DNA from: Desulfoferula mesophila | GTDB taxonomy: Bacteria > Desulfobacterota > Desulfarculia > Desulfarculales > Desulfarculaceae | DNA: 64,000 nucleotides | Direction of reading: 5' to 3' | Assembly (NCBI RefSeq): GCF_037076455.1 | Contig: NZ_AP028679.1 | Location: 3,115,501 to 3,179,500 of the forward strand | Shown here: positions 18,527 to 28,021 of the stretch, in pieces | How positions within the stretch are numbered: position 1 is the stretch's first letter | Layout of the letters: every line of letters starts with the position of its first letter | Position numbers and translations under genes: made by a program | Notes under the pieces: generated by a model | What the model saw: the letters and a program-made list of their open reading frames with translations, nothing else | What the model was told of the DNA's origin: nothing | Database searches by the model: none

Positions 18527-18752
18527 TGGCCTAACCTATTCCTTCTCAAAGTGAGACTCGATGAAACCCACCGATATTACATGAACAATAAGCAGTTTGT
18601 TCTACGGTTTACAAGGTAATATCTTTAACACACATTTTCCAAAACGTGTCAAGTTTTCTCTAATTTCCGATGGTATGAATGAGACCTCATGCACAACCCA
18701 TACCCCTACTTTGTCTATTTAATCACTAGCATTTAAGCGGATTGTCAGGAAT

Positions 18753-19298
18753 TCAGCGGGGTAAGGAGACTACTTGATCGCTTGGATATCCCTCTTCGGT
18801 AAGCAGCACCTCGATCACCTGATTTGGCTCCCCCAGCACCGTGGCCCCCACGAAATCCGGCTGTACGGGCAATTCCCTCCCCCCCCGGTCTATGAGCACC
18901 GCCAAATCGATTCGGCAGGCCCGCCCGAAATCCATCAGTTCATCCAGAGCGGCGCGCACCGTCCGACCGGTGTAGAGCACGTCGTCCACCAAAACCACCC
19001 GCCGACCTTCCAGGTCAAAGGCGATTTGGGTGGTGCCCACCTTGGGCCGGCTGTGCTGCGTGGTCCAATCATCCCGGTACAGGGTGATGTCCATGATCCC
19101 GGTGTCCGGCTCCGCCCCCAACAGGCTCCCCACCAGGACCGCCAGCCTCTTGGCCAGGTGCACCCCACCCGTGCGAATGCCCACCAGGCAAAGGTCGGGA
19201 CACTGTCTTTGGTCTCCTACGATGGCCCGGGCCATGGCCTCCAGTTGGGCGGTCATCTGCGCGGCGTCAAACAGCACTTTCGCCTGGCTGAGATCCAT
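18753..19298 (-). CDS. pyrR: PyrR bifunctional pyrimidine regulator/uracil phosphoribosyltransferase
   Basis: A 181-aa type I phosphoribosyltransferase-fold protein. The PRPP loop is VVLVDDVLYTGRTVRAALDE (about residue 95). GIRTGGVHLAKRLA and MDITLYRDDW are typical PyrR features, as is the C-terminal VLLTEEGYPSDQV. PyrR binds pyr mRNA and/or converts uracil to UMP. I chose ATG 19298 (GGGAGC upstream) over an in-frame start 21 nt earlier. No pyr genes or PyrR-binding loop lie nearby in the window. It is transcribed away from tRNA-Leu. Confidence 0.9.
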   Translation of the reverse strand: MDLSQAKVLFDAAQMTAQLEAMARAIVGDQRQCPDLCLVGIRTGGVHLAKRLAVLVGSLLGAEPDTGIMDITLYRDDWTTQHSRPKVGTTQIAFDLEGRRVVLVDDVLYTGRTVRAALDELMDFGRACRIDLAVLIDRGGRELPVQPDFVGATVLGEPNQVIEVLLTEEGYPSDQVVSLPR

Positions 19299-19425
19299 GT
19301 TTGTTATTGCTCCCGGCAATGGGGGTGTGGGGCCCGGAAATTTTTTTATATCCCACCCTGCGTGTACTCACAAGAAATTTTAGGTAAAAATGGGACCGCA
19401 CCGACAAAAAGCCCCATTCTTACTC

Positions 19426-19454
19426 TTGACCTGAGCCCTTCTGGGGCCTATAAA
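19426..19454 (+). promoter_or_regulatory. Sigma-70-type promoter of tRNA-Leu
   Basis: -35 TTGACC at 19426-19431 and -10 TATAAA at 19449-19454 with an ideal 17-bp spacer. Transcription would start a few bases before the mature tRNA 5' end. Confidence 0.8.
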
Positions 19455-19465
19455 TTGGCCTGTGC

Positions 19466-19553
19466 GCCGGAGTGGCGGAATTGGTAGACGCAGGGGACTC
19501 AAAATCCCCCGGTCTTTATGGCCTTGCGAGTTCGAGTCTCGCCTCCGGCACCA
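19466..19553 (+). tRNA. tRNA-Leu(CAA)
   Basis: An 88-nt tRNA with encoded CCA. The acceptor arms GCCGGAG and CTCCGGC pair perfectly. The anticodon loop CTCAAAA gives anticodon CAA. A long variable arm (type II tRNA) and TTCGAGTC T-arm are present. The 3' end is followed by a terminator and then the IS-rich accessory island, as expected of a tRNA used as an integration target. Confidence 0.97.
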
Positions 19554-19574
19554 ATAAAATCAAGTGGTTACCCT

Positions 19575-19610
19575 GGCAACTCTAGCTATGGCGGAGTTGC
19601 CAATTTTTTT
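19575..19610 (+). terminator. Intrinsic terminator after tRNA-Leu
   Basis: Arms GGCAACTC (19575-19582) and GAGTTGCC (19594-19601), then AA and seven T. It directly serves the tRNA transcript. Confidence 0.88.
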
Positions 19611-19686
19611 GTGAAACACCGTTTGTGCCACTATTGTGAACCGCCCCGGGATTGCCGGAGACTCCATTACTTGAGAGGATGGAGTC

Positions 19687-20906
<1,220 letters not shown>

Positions 20907-20945
20907 CTCAAACAAAAGAGCCTCCGGAAAAACCGGGGCGATTCA

Positions 20946-21401
20946 AATTGCTGTTTTCATAAGGTCCTCCATTTTGGGTATTACGTTGAATATTCTTTAA
21001 AGTTTGTCCTAGGGGAATTTCCTTGAAAATGAAAGATCAAGCGCATGGAAGAGGATGCGGAGTTTTATGCGGATGGGCATGTGGAATTTGGGATCGGTGA
21101 GGATATGAGTAATTTGTGTGGATGGAGATTATGGTGAAAAGCCCAGGATCCTGGGTTTTTTGTTAGACTAACGCAGAGGAAGCTACTCAGGGTATAGGCC
21201 TGCGGCGCAGGAGTCGCCATAACCTGGACTGAGCCCCCTAAACGAAGAGGTTATTAAGCCTAAGGTCTACCGGGACTCTGTCCATCAGAAAAAACCTAGT
21301 CGTGTTCCAAACGCTTTGACGATGTACATTGGACCCCGGATCATCTTATTTCTACTGCAGGTCGCAGGCCAGACAGTCAGATTAAAAGCGCTTTGGTATG
21401 G
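20946..21401 (+). other. Gene-poor stretch with one terminator-like palindrome
   Basis: I see no supportable gene in this 456-bp AT-richer stretch. It contains the palindrome CCCAGGATCCTGGG at 21142-21155 followed by six T, listed separately. Confidence 0.5.
21142..21161 (+). terminator. Terminator-like palindrome, instance 1
   Basis: A 14-bp perfect palindrome CCCAGGATCCTGGG followed by TTTTTT on the plus strand. No recognisable gene precedes it on that strand. A near-identical unit recurs at 23352-23374. Confidence 0.6.
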
Positions 21402-21887
21402 TTATCTCAAGCTTGCGTCAAACTCATTTTTAAGGGCATAGCGGCACTGCTCGAGCATTTTCCTGCCTTGGGCCGGTTTTAACCTTTTTAACCACACGAA
21501 AAATTTCCCCTCGCGCCAGCGGAGGCCTTGGGCCACGTAATAAGTGCGGCCAGGGACCAATTGCAGGACAATTTCGGCTCTATTATGCAGAGAAACACTT
21601 AAAGTATGTTGCCCGGGCGGCAGCATAGCTGCCAAATAGGCTCCCCCCTTAACTGTCCCGAAACCGCGCCCGTCCAGCAAAATCCTAGTACCTATGGGGT
21701 CTCCTTCTCCTGGCTGGGGTGGCCGGATAAGATAAAGAAGGGCCTTACCGGAGGCTGGGGCCAGGCTCTTGTAGCGGGCGTCCACCTCCGGTCCGGCCAA
21801 GGGAATTTGCCACATGCAGGCGGTGGCTAGGCAAAGAGCCACCACGAAGAACCTGAAAGTACAGGACAACTTGCGGAGTGGCGACAC
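21402..21887 (-). CDS. DUF2846-like lipoprotein
   Basis: A 161-aa predicted lipoprotein. The signal peptide contains a hydrophobic core and a lipobox, LATAC, with the lipid-bearing Cys at about residue 24. The rest resembles the DUF2846 domain (GKALLYLIRPPQP, then LPPGQHTLSV and LVPGRTYYVAQG), a beta-rich periplasmic fold of unknown function. The start is GTG at 21887, with GGAGG 6 nt upstream. It is a single gene within the accessory island. Confidence 0.72.
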   Translation of the reverse strand: MSPLRKLSCTFRFFVVALCLATACMWQIPLAGPEVDARYKSLAPASGKALLYLIRPPQPGEGDPIGTRILLDGRGFGTVKGGAYLAAMLPPGQHTLSVSLHNRAEIVLQLVPGRTYYVAQGLRWREGKFFVWLKRLKPAQGRKMLEQCRYALKNEFDASLR

Positions 21888-22071
21888 TTATTCCTCCGAT
21901 GTTGGTAGTTTATTCCCATTATAGATATGGATAGGAACACTTAAGGCTATTTTAAAAGGCATGGGGAGAGATGAAACGTTTGTCGGCCTGATCGCGGAGT
22001 TGTTTTTTTCAGGGTGTCAGTGACCTATCCTCTTAACCTGACATGCCCTCGTTCCTTCTGGCGAGGCACCC

Positions 22072-22229
22072 TGACCTACCCCCCTTCACCCGGTCCAAGA
22101 TTTTAAGTTAGGATTTGGGACGAGAGAGGGAGGGCGACGATGGCTAGGAAGCGCTATTCGGCCAGGCAGATTAAAATGCCAGTGAGCCTATCTCGAAAAA
22201 TGCTAGGTCACCTATCCAGTATTTTCTAA
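22072..22229 (+). mobile_element. Decayed IS3-family left end with orfA remnant (scar 1)
   Basis: 22072-22104 (TGACCTACCCCCCTTC, then ACCCGGTCCA) closely matches the inverted repeat of the element at 24534-25839. After about 35 bp a short frame begins at 22140 (MARKRYSARQIK), a typical OrfA N-terminus, and then degenerates to a stop at 22229. Confidence 0.65.
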
Positions 22230-22405
22230 ATCTGCTTCAACAGGCCAACTTTGTTGTGGGACTTTGCGACCAGTCCCGAGGCACCTAACAATTCAAATTA
22301 ATCGCTGAGTTCATATGGGATGCGCAGCTTGTGCAACATGATCCTGGCCATGACGTAATGAAGGAGTAAATCCCGTAAAAGCTGCTTGGCGGCCCATTAA
22401 CAGGT

Positions 22406-23059
22406 TTACTTCTTTTGCAACTCGATCATCATCTCGTTGTGCCGGAAAAATGGTATGGTCCACGGAGGATCATAGCCAGCATACATAGGTGTGGAGACAA
22501 CCTTAAAATCTGTATTTTTGGCAAGCCAATCCAGTAGTTCTTTGGCCTTATCCTCGTTACGCTCCAAGCTGCCGTACCAGCCATAACTGATGACCGCCAC
22601 ATACCTGGCAGGGATTTTATCGAAGCTTACCCGTTTATCCCTTGGTGTGGGCAACTCCTCCATGTCGTAAGTGGAAGGCATCATAAAGGTCATCACCCAT
22701 TCATCCCCACTGCCGCTTTGCACCACAGGGCCGGTCATGGCAATTTTTTCATTTTGCGCATCCTTTTTTTGCACTACCGGGCCGGTCATGGCGATCTTCT
22801 GCTTCTTGATATTGTTCCCAAAAATATAGTCAGCCAGTATCCTGAAGGCGGCGGTCTGCGCCTCTTTGAAATTACCTTTTACTGTGGTCTTGGCAACGAT
22901 AAAGGGCTTGTAATACCTGATCTCCTTGTCACCATCTTGCTGGATGACTTTGTAGCTGGGTGACTCATAGTCATGAACCCCAAACACCGAACAACCAGTG
23001 CTAATGATTGCGAGCATAGCGAATATGGCCGTTTTTTTTATCTTGTTGTATAGGCTCAT
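22406..23059 (-). CDS. SOUL-family heme-binding-like lipoprotein
   Basis: A 217-aa protein. The N-terminal signal ends in lipobox ISTGC (Cys at about residue 23), which suggests a membrane-anchored periplasmic lipoprotein. The body matches the SOUL/HBP family (YKVIQQDGDKEIRYYKP, AFRILADYIFGNN, KIAMTGPVV, WVMTFMMPSTY). The segment KIAMTGPVVQ occurs twice, 17 residues apart, apparently a small tandem duplication. SOUL proteins bind heme in some lineages; the axial His is not evident here. Codon use is AT-richer than in the core genes. Confidence 0.82.
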   Translation of the reverse strand: MSLYNKIKKTAIFAMLAIISTGCSVFGVHDYESPSYKVIQQDGDKEIRYYKPFIVAKTTVKGNFKEAQTAAFRILADYIFGNNIKKQKIAMTGPVVQKKDAQNEKIAMTGPVVQSGSGDEWVMTFMMPSTYDMEELPTPRDKRVSFDKIPARYVAVISYGWYGSLERNEDKAKELLDWLAKNTDFKVVSTPMYAGYDPPWTIPFFRHNEMMIELQKK

Positions 23060-23110
23060 TTTTTATAATTTACTTATTCATCGGATGTCTTATGCTAATA
23101 TATGTTTTTC

Positions 23111-23269
23111 CTAGAGCACAATCAGTTTAACAGAACTTTCAATATTAGGCCCACCCTGGGAAAGGGCCTGCTCGATGGAGTTGAAAACGGTGTTTACCGT
23201 GCTTTCGGCCATTTTGAGGGTGAGGCCCTCTTTCTCGGCAAGCATTCTGATCGGGTCGGATTTGTTCAT
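23111..23269 (-). pseudogene. Truncated HU/IHF-type DNA-binding protein
   Basis: Only 52 codons: MNKSDPIRMLAEKEGLTLK, then AESTVNTVFNSIEQALSQGG. This matches the dimerisation half of HU family proteins. The beta-arm and C-terminal half, beginning at the GFGSF-like motif, are missing. The ATG has a GGGGGG ribosome site. It looks like a 3'-truncated remnant of a roughly 90-aa gene. Confidence 0.6.
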
Positions 23270-23351
23270 GGATTGGTGTCCCCCCTTGAGGAATTGGTAT
23301 TTTGGCGTGATCTTAGGTGGTTGGGTGCTTAATGTCAACTTGGTGTAAGGG

Positions 23352-23374
23352 AAGCCCAGGATCCTGGGCTTTTT
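23352..23374 (+). terminator. Terminator-like palindrome, instance 2
   Basis: AAGCCCAGGATCCTGGGCTT followed by further T. It shares the 14-bp palindrome with 21142-21155. The T-run is on the plus strand, but the neighbouring genes here are on the minus strand. Confidence 0.6.
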
Positions 23375-23523
23375 GCCTGACCAGCTAAGAATCATAGGAG
23401 AAATAGGTTTGACCCGTTCAGGGGTATCCAATCCATGATCGAGGCATGGAAGAAAGATTACAACCGGAAGCGTACCCACAGGTCCTTGGACAACCAAATT
23501 GGAAATACCGCCCAAAAAAGACG

Positions 23524-24462
23524 CTAGGCCACCGTTGCTTTGTGGGTCGGACGGTTGACCAATACCAGGCCGATGCTGATCAGAGCCAAGGACAGCAATA
23601 ATCGGATCTCCACATTTTCATGCAAAATCCAAAACCCACTGATGAACACCCCGGCCACTGGTGTGAAGAAGGTGAAGGCCTGCACCAGGCTGGCCGGGTG
23701 GTGGTGGATCAGGTTGAACCATGCCAGGTAGCTGATGAAGGCCACTATTACCGACTGATAGAAAAGCGAGAAGGCCCCGAAGCCGGTTAGGCTGGCCGAC
23801 AGCGGGTCTTCCAGCAAAAAACTGGCTGCCAGCAGTAACGGCCCTGAGAAAAAGAGTTGGTAAAAGAGCGTTTGCAGGGCCTGCGCACGTTCGGCTAGGA
23901 ATCGCTTCAGATAGACGGTGGTGGCTCCCCACAGGGCCCCGGCAGTTAGTGAAAACAGATCGCCCAACAGGGACCTGGGCGTGATTCGGTCTAGACCTTG
24001 GCCAAACAGGACCACCAGGCCGCCGAAGGCCAGCACCAAGCCTGCCACCTTCAGGCGCGTCAAGCGGTCGTTTGGCAGCCAGAAATGGGCCCCCACGGCC
24101 ACGAAAAACGGCGCAGCATACAGTAGCAGGTAGCTGCGGGCCACGTTGGTCAAGACCATGCCCGGATAAAGAAAGCCGAACTCTGTGCCGAAGAAAAGGC
24201 CTAGGACTAGGCCGTGAACCACCACCACCCGGTTCGGAAATACCCGCACCCCCTTGAACACCATCCACACCCACAGGCAAGATGCGGCCACTACCGAGCG
24301 AACTCCGGCCTGGAAAATGGGAGGCAATTGGCCCGCGGCCAGCTTGACCACGGCCATGTTGGTGCCCCAGAGCAGCGCCAGGGCCAGCATAGTTAGGACC
24401 ACGCCTATGCTTAGGCTCTGCTCGGTTTGTGCTGGCGGAGGTACTGCTGCCGACTGTTTCAT
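23524..24462 (-). CDS. EamA/DMT-family inner-membrane transporter
   Basis: A 312-aa drug/metabolite transporter-type permease. It has ten predicted membrane segments in two EamA repeats (LALALLWGTNMAVVKLA at the start of repeat 1; LTAGALWGATTVYLKRFLA at the start of repeat 2). Substrates of such proteins are usually small metabolites and cannot be deduced here. I chose ATG 24462 because the fold begins right after it. An ATG at 24534 would place the start on the terminal base of the adjacent IS. The IS lies directly upstream and may have replaced the native promoter. Confidence 0.8.
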   Translation of the reverse strand: MKQSAAVPPPAQTEQSLSIGVVLTMLALALLWGTNMAVVKLAAGQLPPIFQAGVRSVVAASCLWVWMVFKGVRVFPNRVVVVHGLVLGLFFGTEFGFLYPGMVLTNVARSYLLLYAAPFFVAVGAHFWLPNDRLTRLKVAGLVLAFGGLVVLFGQGLDRITPRSLLGDLFSLTAGALWGATTVYLKRFLAERAQALQTLFYQLFFSGPLLLAASFLLEDPLSASLTGFGAFSLFYQSVIVAFISYLAWFNLIHHHPASLVQAFTFFTPVAGVFISGFWILHENVEIRLLLSLALISIGLVLVNRPTHKATVA

Positions 24463-24607
24463 CAAATTACGCCGCAGGATGAGATTAGCTTGGACCAGAA
24501 CAAGGGATGGTAGCCCCAAACTAACATGAAACATGACCTGCTTCCCGAATTCTGGTCCATATCGGATGAGAAAATCGTCATAATTCTCATTTGACCAGGA
24601 GGACTGG

Positions 24608-24874
24608 ATGAAGCGCAGGAGGTACACCGAGCCCCAGATCGTTTTTGCCCTGCAGCAGGCTGACAGCGGCACCCCGGTGGCGGAGATCGTGCGCAAGATG
24701 GGGGTGAGCGAGGCCACCTTTTACCGCTGGAAGAAAAAATTCGCGGGCATGGGCGTGGCGGAGATCAGGCGCCTGAAGCAGCTTGAGGAAGAAAACCGTA
24801 AGCTCAAGCAGCTGGTGGCTGACTTGAGCCTGGACAAGGCCATGCTGCAGGACGTCATAAAAAGAAAACTATGA
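24608..24874 (+). CDS. IS3-family OrfA (IS407-like)
   Basis: An 88-aa protein with helix-turn-helix (RYTEPQIVFALQQADSG, then GVSEATFYRWKKKF) and a C-terminal coiled coil (LEEENRKLKQLVADLSLDKA). It overlaps orfB by 4 nt (ATGA) in an A-rich stretch where frameshifting to a fused transposase is likely. Confidence 0.9.
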   Translation: MKRRRYTEPQIVFALQQADSGTPVAEIVRKMGVSEATFYRWKKKFAGMGVAEIRRLKQLEEENRKLKQLVADLSLDKAMLQDVIKRKL

Positions 24875-25809
24875 AGCCTGTCCGCAAGCGTGCTCTGGCC
24901 GGCTATTTGGAGAAGGTATTCAAGGTCAGTGAGCGGCGGGCCTGCCAGGTGCTCAAGTTTGCCCGCTCCAGCCATCGCTACCAGAGTATTGCGGACAGGC
25001 AGGACGAATTGCGCATGCGGCTGAGGGACCTGGCCGCGGTCCGGGTCAGCTATGGCTACCGGCGCCTGCATGTGCTCCTGAGGCGGGAGGGCTGGCTGGT
25101 CAACGCCAAGCGGGTTTATCGCCTTTATACCGAGGAGGGGCTGACCATGCGCCGCAAGCGCCCCCGGCGCCGGGTGAGCGCGACCCGCCGGGTGGTCAGC
25201 CAGCCAAAGCCCAAGAGGAGCAACGAGAGCTGGTCTATGGACTTTGTGTCCGATCAGCTTTATTCTGGGCATCAGCTCCGGGTGCTGACGATAGTGGACA
25301 ACTTTAGTCGTGAGAGCCTTGCTTTGAAGGCTGGTCAGAGCCTACGGGGCGATGATGTAGTGGCAGTGCTCAACCAGCTGGTCGCTGAACGTGGAGCCCC
25401 CAAATCCATCAAAGTGGACAACGGGAGCGAATTCACCTCTAAAGTCCTTGATCAGTGGGCGTACTGGAACAAGGTGGAGCTTGATTTCAGCCGCCCAGGC
25501 AAGCCCACGGACAACCCATTTATCGAGTCATTCAACGGACGTCTTCGGGAGGAGTGCTTAAACGAAAACTGGTTTGTGTCGGTGGTGGACGCCCAGGACA
25601 AGCTGGACACCTGGCGGCTGGATTACAACCAACATCGGCCACACAGCTCCCTGGGTAACATGACCCCGGAGGCCTATGCCAAGCAGGTGGGACCTGCCCC
25701 CTGCGTGGCCTCCCCCAGGGCTCCATCTCCAAAGAAGCAAACCTGGGAATCTCTCATCTCACCTGGACCCGAAACGGGTAGCACCTCACGGCCCAAAATC
25801 CTAACGTAA
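24871..25809 (+). CDS. IS3-family OrfB transposase (IS407-like)
   Basis: A 312-aa DDE transposase. Catalytic motifs are SMDFVSDQL (D), KVDNGSEFTS (D) and FIESFNGRLREECLN (E), followed by DYNQHRPHSSLGNMTPEAY. It is full length and apparently intact. Confidence 0.92.
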   Translation: MKPVRKRALAGYLEKVFKVSERRACQVLKFARSSHRYQSIADRQDELRMRLRDLAAVRVSYGYRRLHVLLRREGWLVNAKRVYRLYTEEGLTMRRKRPRRRVSATRRVVSQPKPKRSNESWSMDFVSDQLYSGHQLRVLTIVDNFSRESLALKAGQSLRGDDVVAVLNQLVAERGAPKSIKVDNGSEFTSKVLDQWAYWNKVELDFSRPGKPTDNPFIESFNGRLREECLNENWFVSVVDAQDKLDTWRLDYNQHRPHSSLGNMTPEAYAKQVGPAPCVASPRAPSPKKQTWESLISPGPETGSTSRPKILT

Positions 25810-26010
25810 AATGTGGACCGGGTTAAGGGGGGCAGGTCAAGGGGGGCAGCTTTCAATTGCCGTGATCGCTGGTTATGGCTGGCCCGGCAAAGCGCCCGCC
25901 GATGCACCAGCCATACGCAACCGGCTAATTTACCTTTGAATCCCCAGAAAAATCCCCAGAATTTTCCCGCCGGACCTTGGAGGAGTACGGGTTTTGCCTT
26001 TTATGTGACG

Positions 26011-26034
26011 TTTAATTCATTTATTAGAATTAAA
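26011..26034 (+). promoter_or_regulatory. Candidate TetR operator upstream of the efflux operon
   Basis: A perfect dyad, TTTAATTC (26011-26018) and GAATTAAA (26027-26034), with 8 bp between the arms, in an AT-rich promoter region 66 bp before the regulator start. The size suits binding of a TetR-family dimer. An extra AATTCATTT direct repeat overlaps it. Confidence 0.6.
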
Positions 26035-26099
26035 ATTCATTTGGTGTAAAATTGCTTCATGTCGATTTGGATCGGCATTGCTGGTTTTGAGGAGATTCA

Positions 26100-26762
26100 A
26101 TGACGCCTGTCAAAAAGCTTTCACGCCGGGAAAGGGAGCGGTTGCGGCAACGCCGGGACATGCTTGCCGCCGCATTGGAGCTGTTCTCCCGTAACGGCTA
26201 TTACAACGTTTCCATGAATGAGATCGCTGAGAAAGCCGAATTCGCGGTAGGGACGCTGTACAAATTTTTCAAGAACAAGGAAGACCTTTACCGTTCCATC
26301 ATGATCGAGGAGACCGACTGGTTCCATAAGGTCATGGACCAGGCCCTGGACAGCGGCGGCGATGAGATCGAGAAGCTGCGCAACTACGTGTCCACCAGAG
26401 GTGTGGCGGTAACCGAAAAAGAAGCGGTGGTGCGTCTCTACCATGCGGAGGTGCGCGGAAGAAGCTTCAACCTCCGTGCTGGGCTTGACGACGAAATCAT
26501 AAAACAATTGAATGAATTGCGCGAAAGGCTCACCTCGATTTTCGCCAGCGGGATCAAGAAGAAAATTTTCCGCCCAATCGCCGAGCCGAGGCAGTTGGCC
26601 GTTGCCCTGGAAAACATCTGCAGCGGCTTCATCATGCGCTGGCTGGAAGATCCGCAAAACAACAAGTACCCGGAAGAGCCGGACGTCATCCTCAATATAA
26701 TCTTCCAAGGGCTTATTCCGGGGGAGTACCACTCGCCCCGCCCGGCGGCCCAAAATAGTTAG
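26100..26762 (+). CDS. TetR/AcrR-family regulator of the RND operon
   Basis: A 220-aa regulator. The N-terminal helix-turn-helix (RRDMLAAALELFSRNGYYN, then MNEIAEKAEFAVGTLYKFF, KNKEDLY) is canonical. The C-terminal ligand-binding half has no identifiable ligand. GGAG precedes the ATG. It is the first gene of the operon, and its stop abuts the adaptor gene (TAGATG). It probably represses the operon through the upstream dyad. Confidence 0.9.
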   Translation: MTPVKKLSRRERERLRQRRDMLAAALELFSRNGYYNVSMNEIAEKAEFAVGTLYKFFKNKEDLYRSIMIEETDWFHKVMDQALDSGGDEIEKLRNYVSTRGVAVTEKEAVVRLYHAEVRGRSFNLRAGLDDEIIKQLNELRERLTSIFASGIKKKIFRPIAEPRQLAVALENICSGFIMRWLEDPQNNKYPEEPDVILNIIFQGLIPGEYHSPRPAAQNS

Positions 26763-28007
26763 ATGTCAGCCAAAGTCAAGTCACATGGAGCGTATCTGAT
26801 GCAATCCAACGGCGGGGTAGGTGGACTCATGGGGCACGGTGCCAGGTCGGCGGTCCTGCTGGCGGTCCTGTTGGCGGCGCTGCTGGTAGCGGCCTGCGGA
26901 AACCAACCGAAAACCCAGCGGCAGCAGGCGGTTCCGGAGGTTTCCACCTTCACGGTGCAACCGGTGAACATAACCGTTTCCACCGAGCTGCCGGGGCGCA
27001 CCTCGGCCTTTCGCATCGCTGAAATCAGGCCCCAGGTCAACGGACTGATTCAAAAGCGCCTGTTTACGGAGGGCTCCGACGTCAAGGCCGGTCAGACGCT
27101 GTATCAGATCGACCCCGCTCCCTTCCAGGCCGCCCTGGACAGCGCCACGGCGGCCCTGGCCAAGGCCAAAGCCAACCTGCCCTCCATCACCTCCAAGGCC
27201 GAACGCTACAAGTCGCTGGCGGCGGCCAAGGCGGTGAGCCAGCAGGACTACGACGACGCGGCGGCCGCCCTGGCCCAGGCCAAGGCGGACATCCTTTATT
27301 GGCAGGCGGCGGTGCAGACGGCGCGCATCAACCTGGGCTATACCAAAGTGGCCGCGCCCATTGCCGGGCGCATCGGCAAATCCAACGTCACTGTGGGGGC
27401 CATCGTCACCGCCTACCAGCCCCAGGCCCTGGCCACCATTCAGCAGCTCGACCCCATCTACGTGGACGTGCCCCAATCCACCTCCGATCTGCTAGAGCTG
27501 AAGCGCCGCCTGGCCAGCGGGCGCCTGATCCGCAGCGGCCAGGGGCACAACAAGGTCAAGCTATTCCTGGAGGACGGGACGCCCTACCCCCTGGAGGGCA
27601 CCTTGCAGTTCCGCGACGTGTCGGTGGACCCCACCACCGGCTCGGTCTTCCTGCGCATGATCTTCCCCAACCCCGAGGGGGTGTTGCTGCCGGAGATGTT
27701 CGTGCGTACCGAGATCACCGAGGGGGTCAACGACCACGCCATCCTGATCCCCCAACAGGCGGTGTCGCGCAACCCCAAGGGCTCTCCCTACGTCTTGCTG
27801 GTGGGCTCCGACAACAAGGTGGCGCTACGCATGATCACCGTGGATCGGGCGGTGGGGGATAAATGGCTGGTCTCCGCGGGCCTGGCCCCCAGCGACCGGG
27901 TGATCGTGGAGGGACTGCAAAAGGTCCGCCCCGGCGCGCCGGCCAAGCCGGTGCCCTATAAACCCGCCCCCGCCCCCTCGGCCGCTCCCGCCGCCGGGTC
28001 CAAGTAG
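26763..28007 (+). CDS. RND efflux periplasmic adaptor (AcrA/MexA family)
   Basis: A lipoprotein adaptor. The signal region contains lipobox VAAC, followed by VSTFTVQPVNITVSTELPG, biotinyl-lipoyl halves (RIAEIRPQVNGLIQKRLF and YTKVAAPIAGRIGKSNV), an alpha-helical hairpin (about residues 120-190) and a beta-barrel domain. It links the inner-membrane pump to the outer-membrane channel. ATG 26763 directly follows the TetR stop. ATG 26799 (GGAG 8 nt upstream) or 26829 may be the real start, since either would give a more normal signal peptide. Confidence 0.93.
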   Translation: MSAKVKSHGAYLMQSNGGVGGLMGHGARSAVLLAVLLAALLVAACGNQPKTQRQQAVPEVSTFTVQPVNITVSTELPGRTSAFRIAEIRPQVNGLIQKRLFTEGSDVKAGQTLYQIDPAPFQAALDSATAALAKAKANLPSITSKAERYKSLAAAKAVSQQDYDDAAAALAQAKADILYWQAAVQTARINLGYTKVAAPIAGRIGKSNVTVGAIVTAYQPQALATIQQLDPIYVDVPQSTSDLLELKRRLASGRLIRSGQGHNKVKLFLEDGTPYPLEGTLQFRDVSVDPTTGSVFLRMIFPNPEGVLLPEMFVRTEITEGVNDHAILIPQQAVSRNPKGSPYVLLVGSDNKVALRMITVDRAVGDKWLVSAGLAPSDRVIVEGLQKVRPGAPAKPVPYKPAPAPSAAPAAGSK

Positions 28008-28021
28008 CGGAGGCGCGCGTC

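Larger units (their letters stand above)
24534..25839 (+). mobile_element. IS3-family insertion sequence, different type (1306 bp)
   Basis: Terminal inverted repeats: the left end TGACCTGCTTCCC...TGGTCCATAT and the right end read inward TGACCTGCCCCCC...CGGTCCACAT match over most of about 29 bp. It carries overlapping orfA and orfB with IS407-group character. It lies between the DMT gene and the TetR/RND operon. No clean target duplication was seen. Confidence 0.85.

Noticed and set aside
21162-21401. Possible decayed transposase remnant before the DUF2846 gene
   Set aside because: Short frames with several stops and no motif that I could identify.
24855-24876. Programmed -1 frameshift heptamer in the IS407-like element
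   Set aside because: The stretch is A-rich, but no perfect A-AAA-AAG heptamer is in the correct frame at the overlap.
25839-25890. Possible IS21-type terminal repeat (GGGGGGCAG...TTTCAATTGCCG)
   Set aside because: It resembles such ends from memory, but no matching partner end or istAB genes are present.
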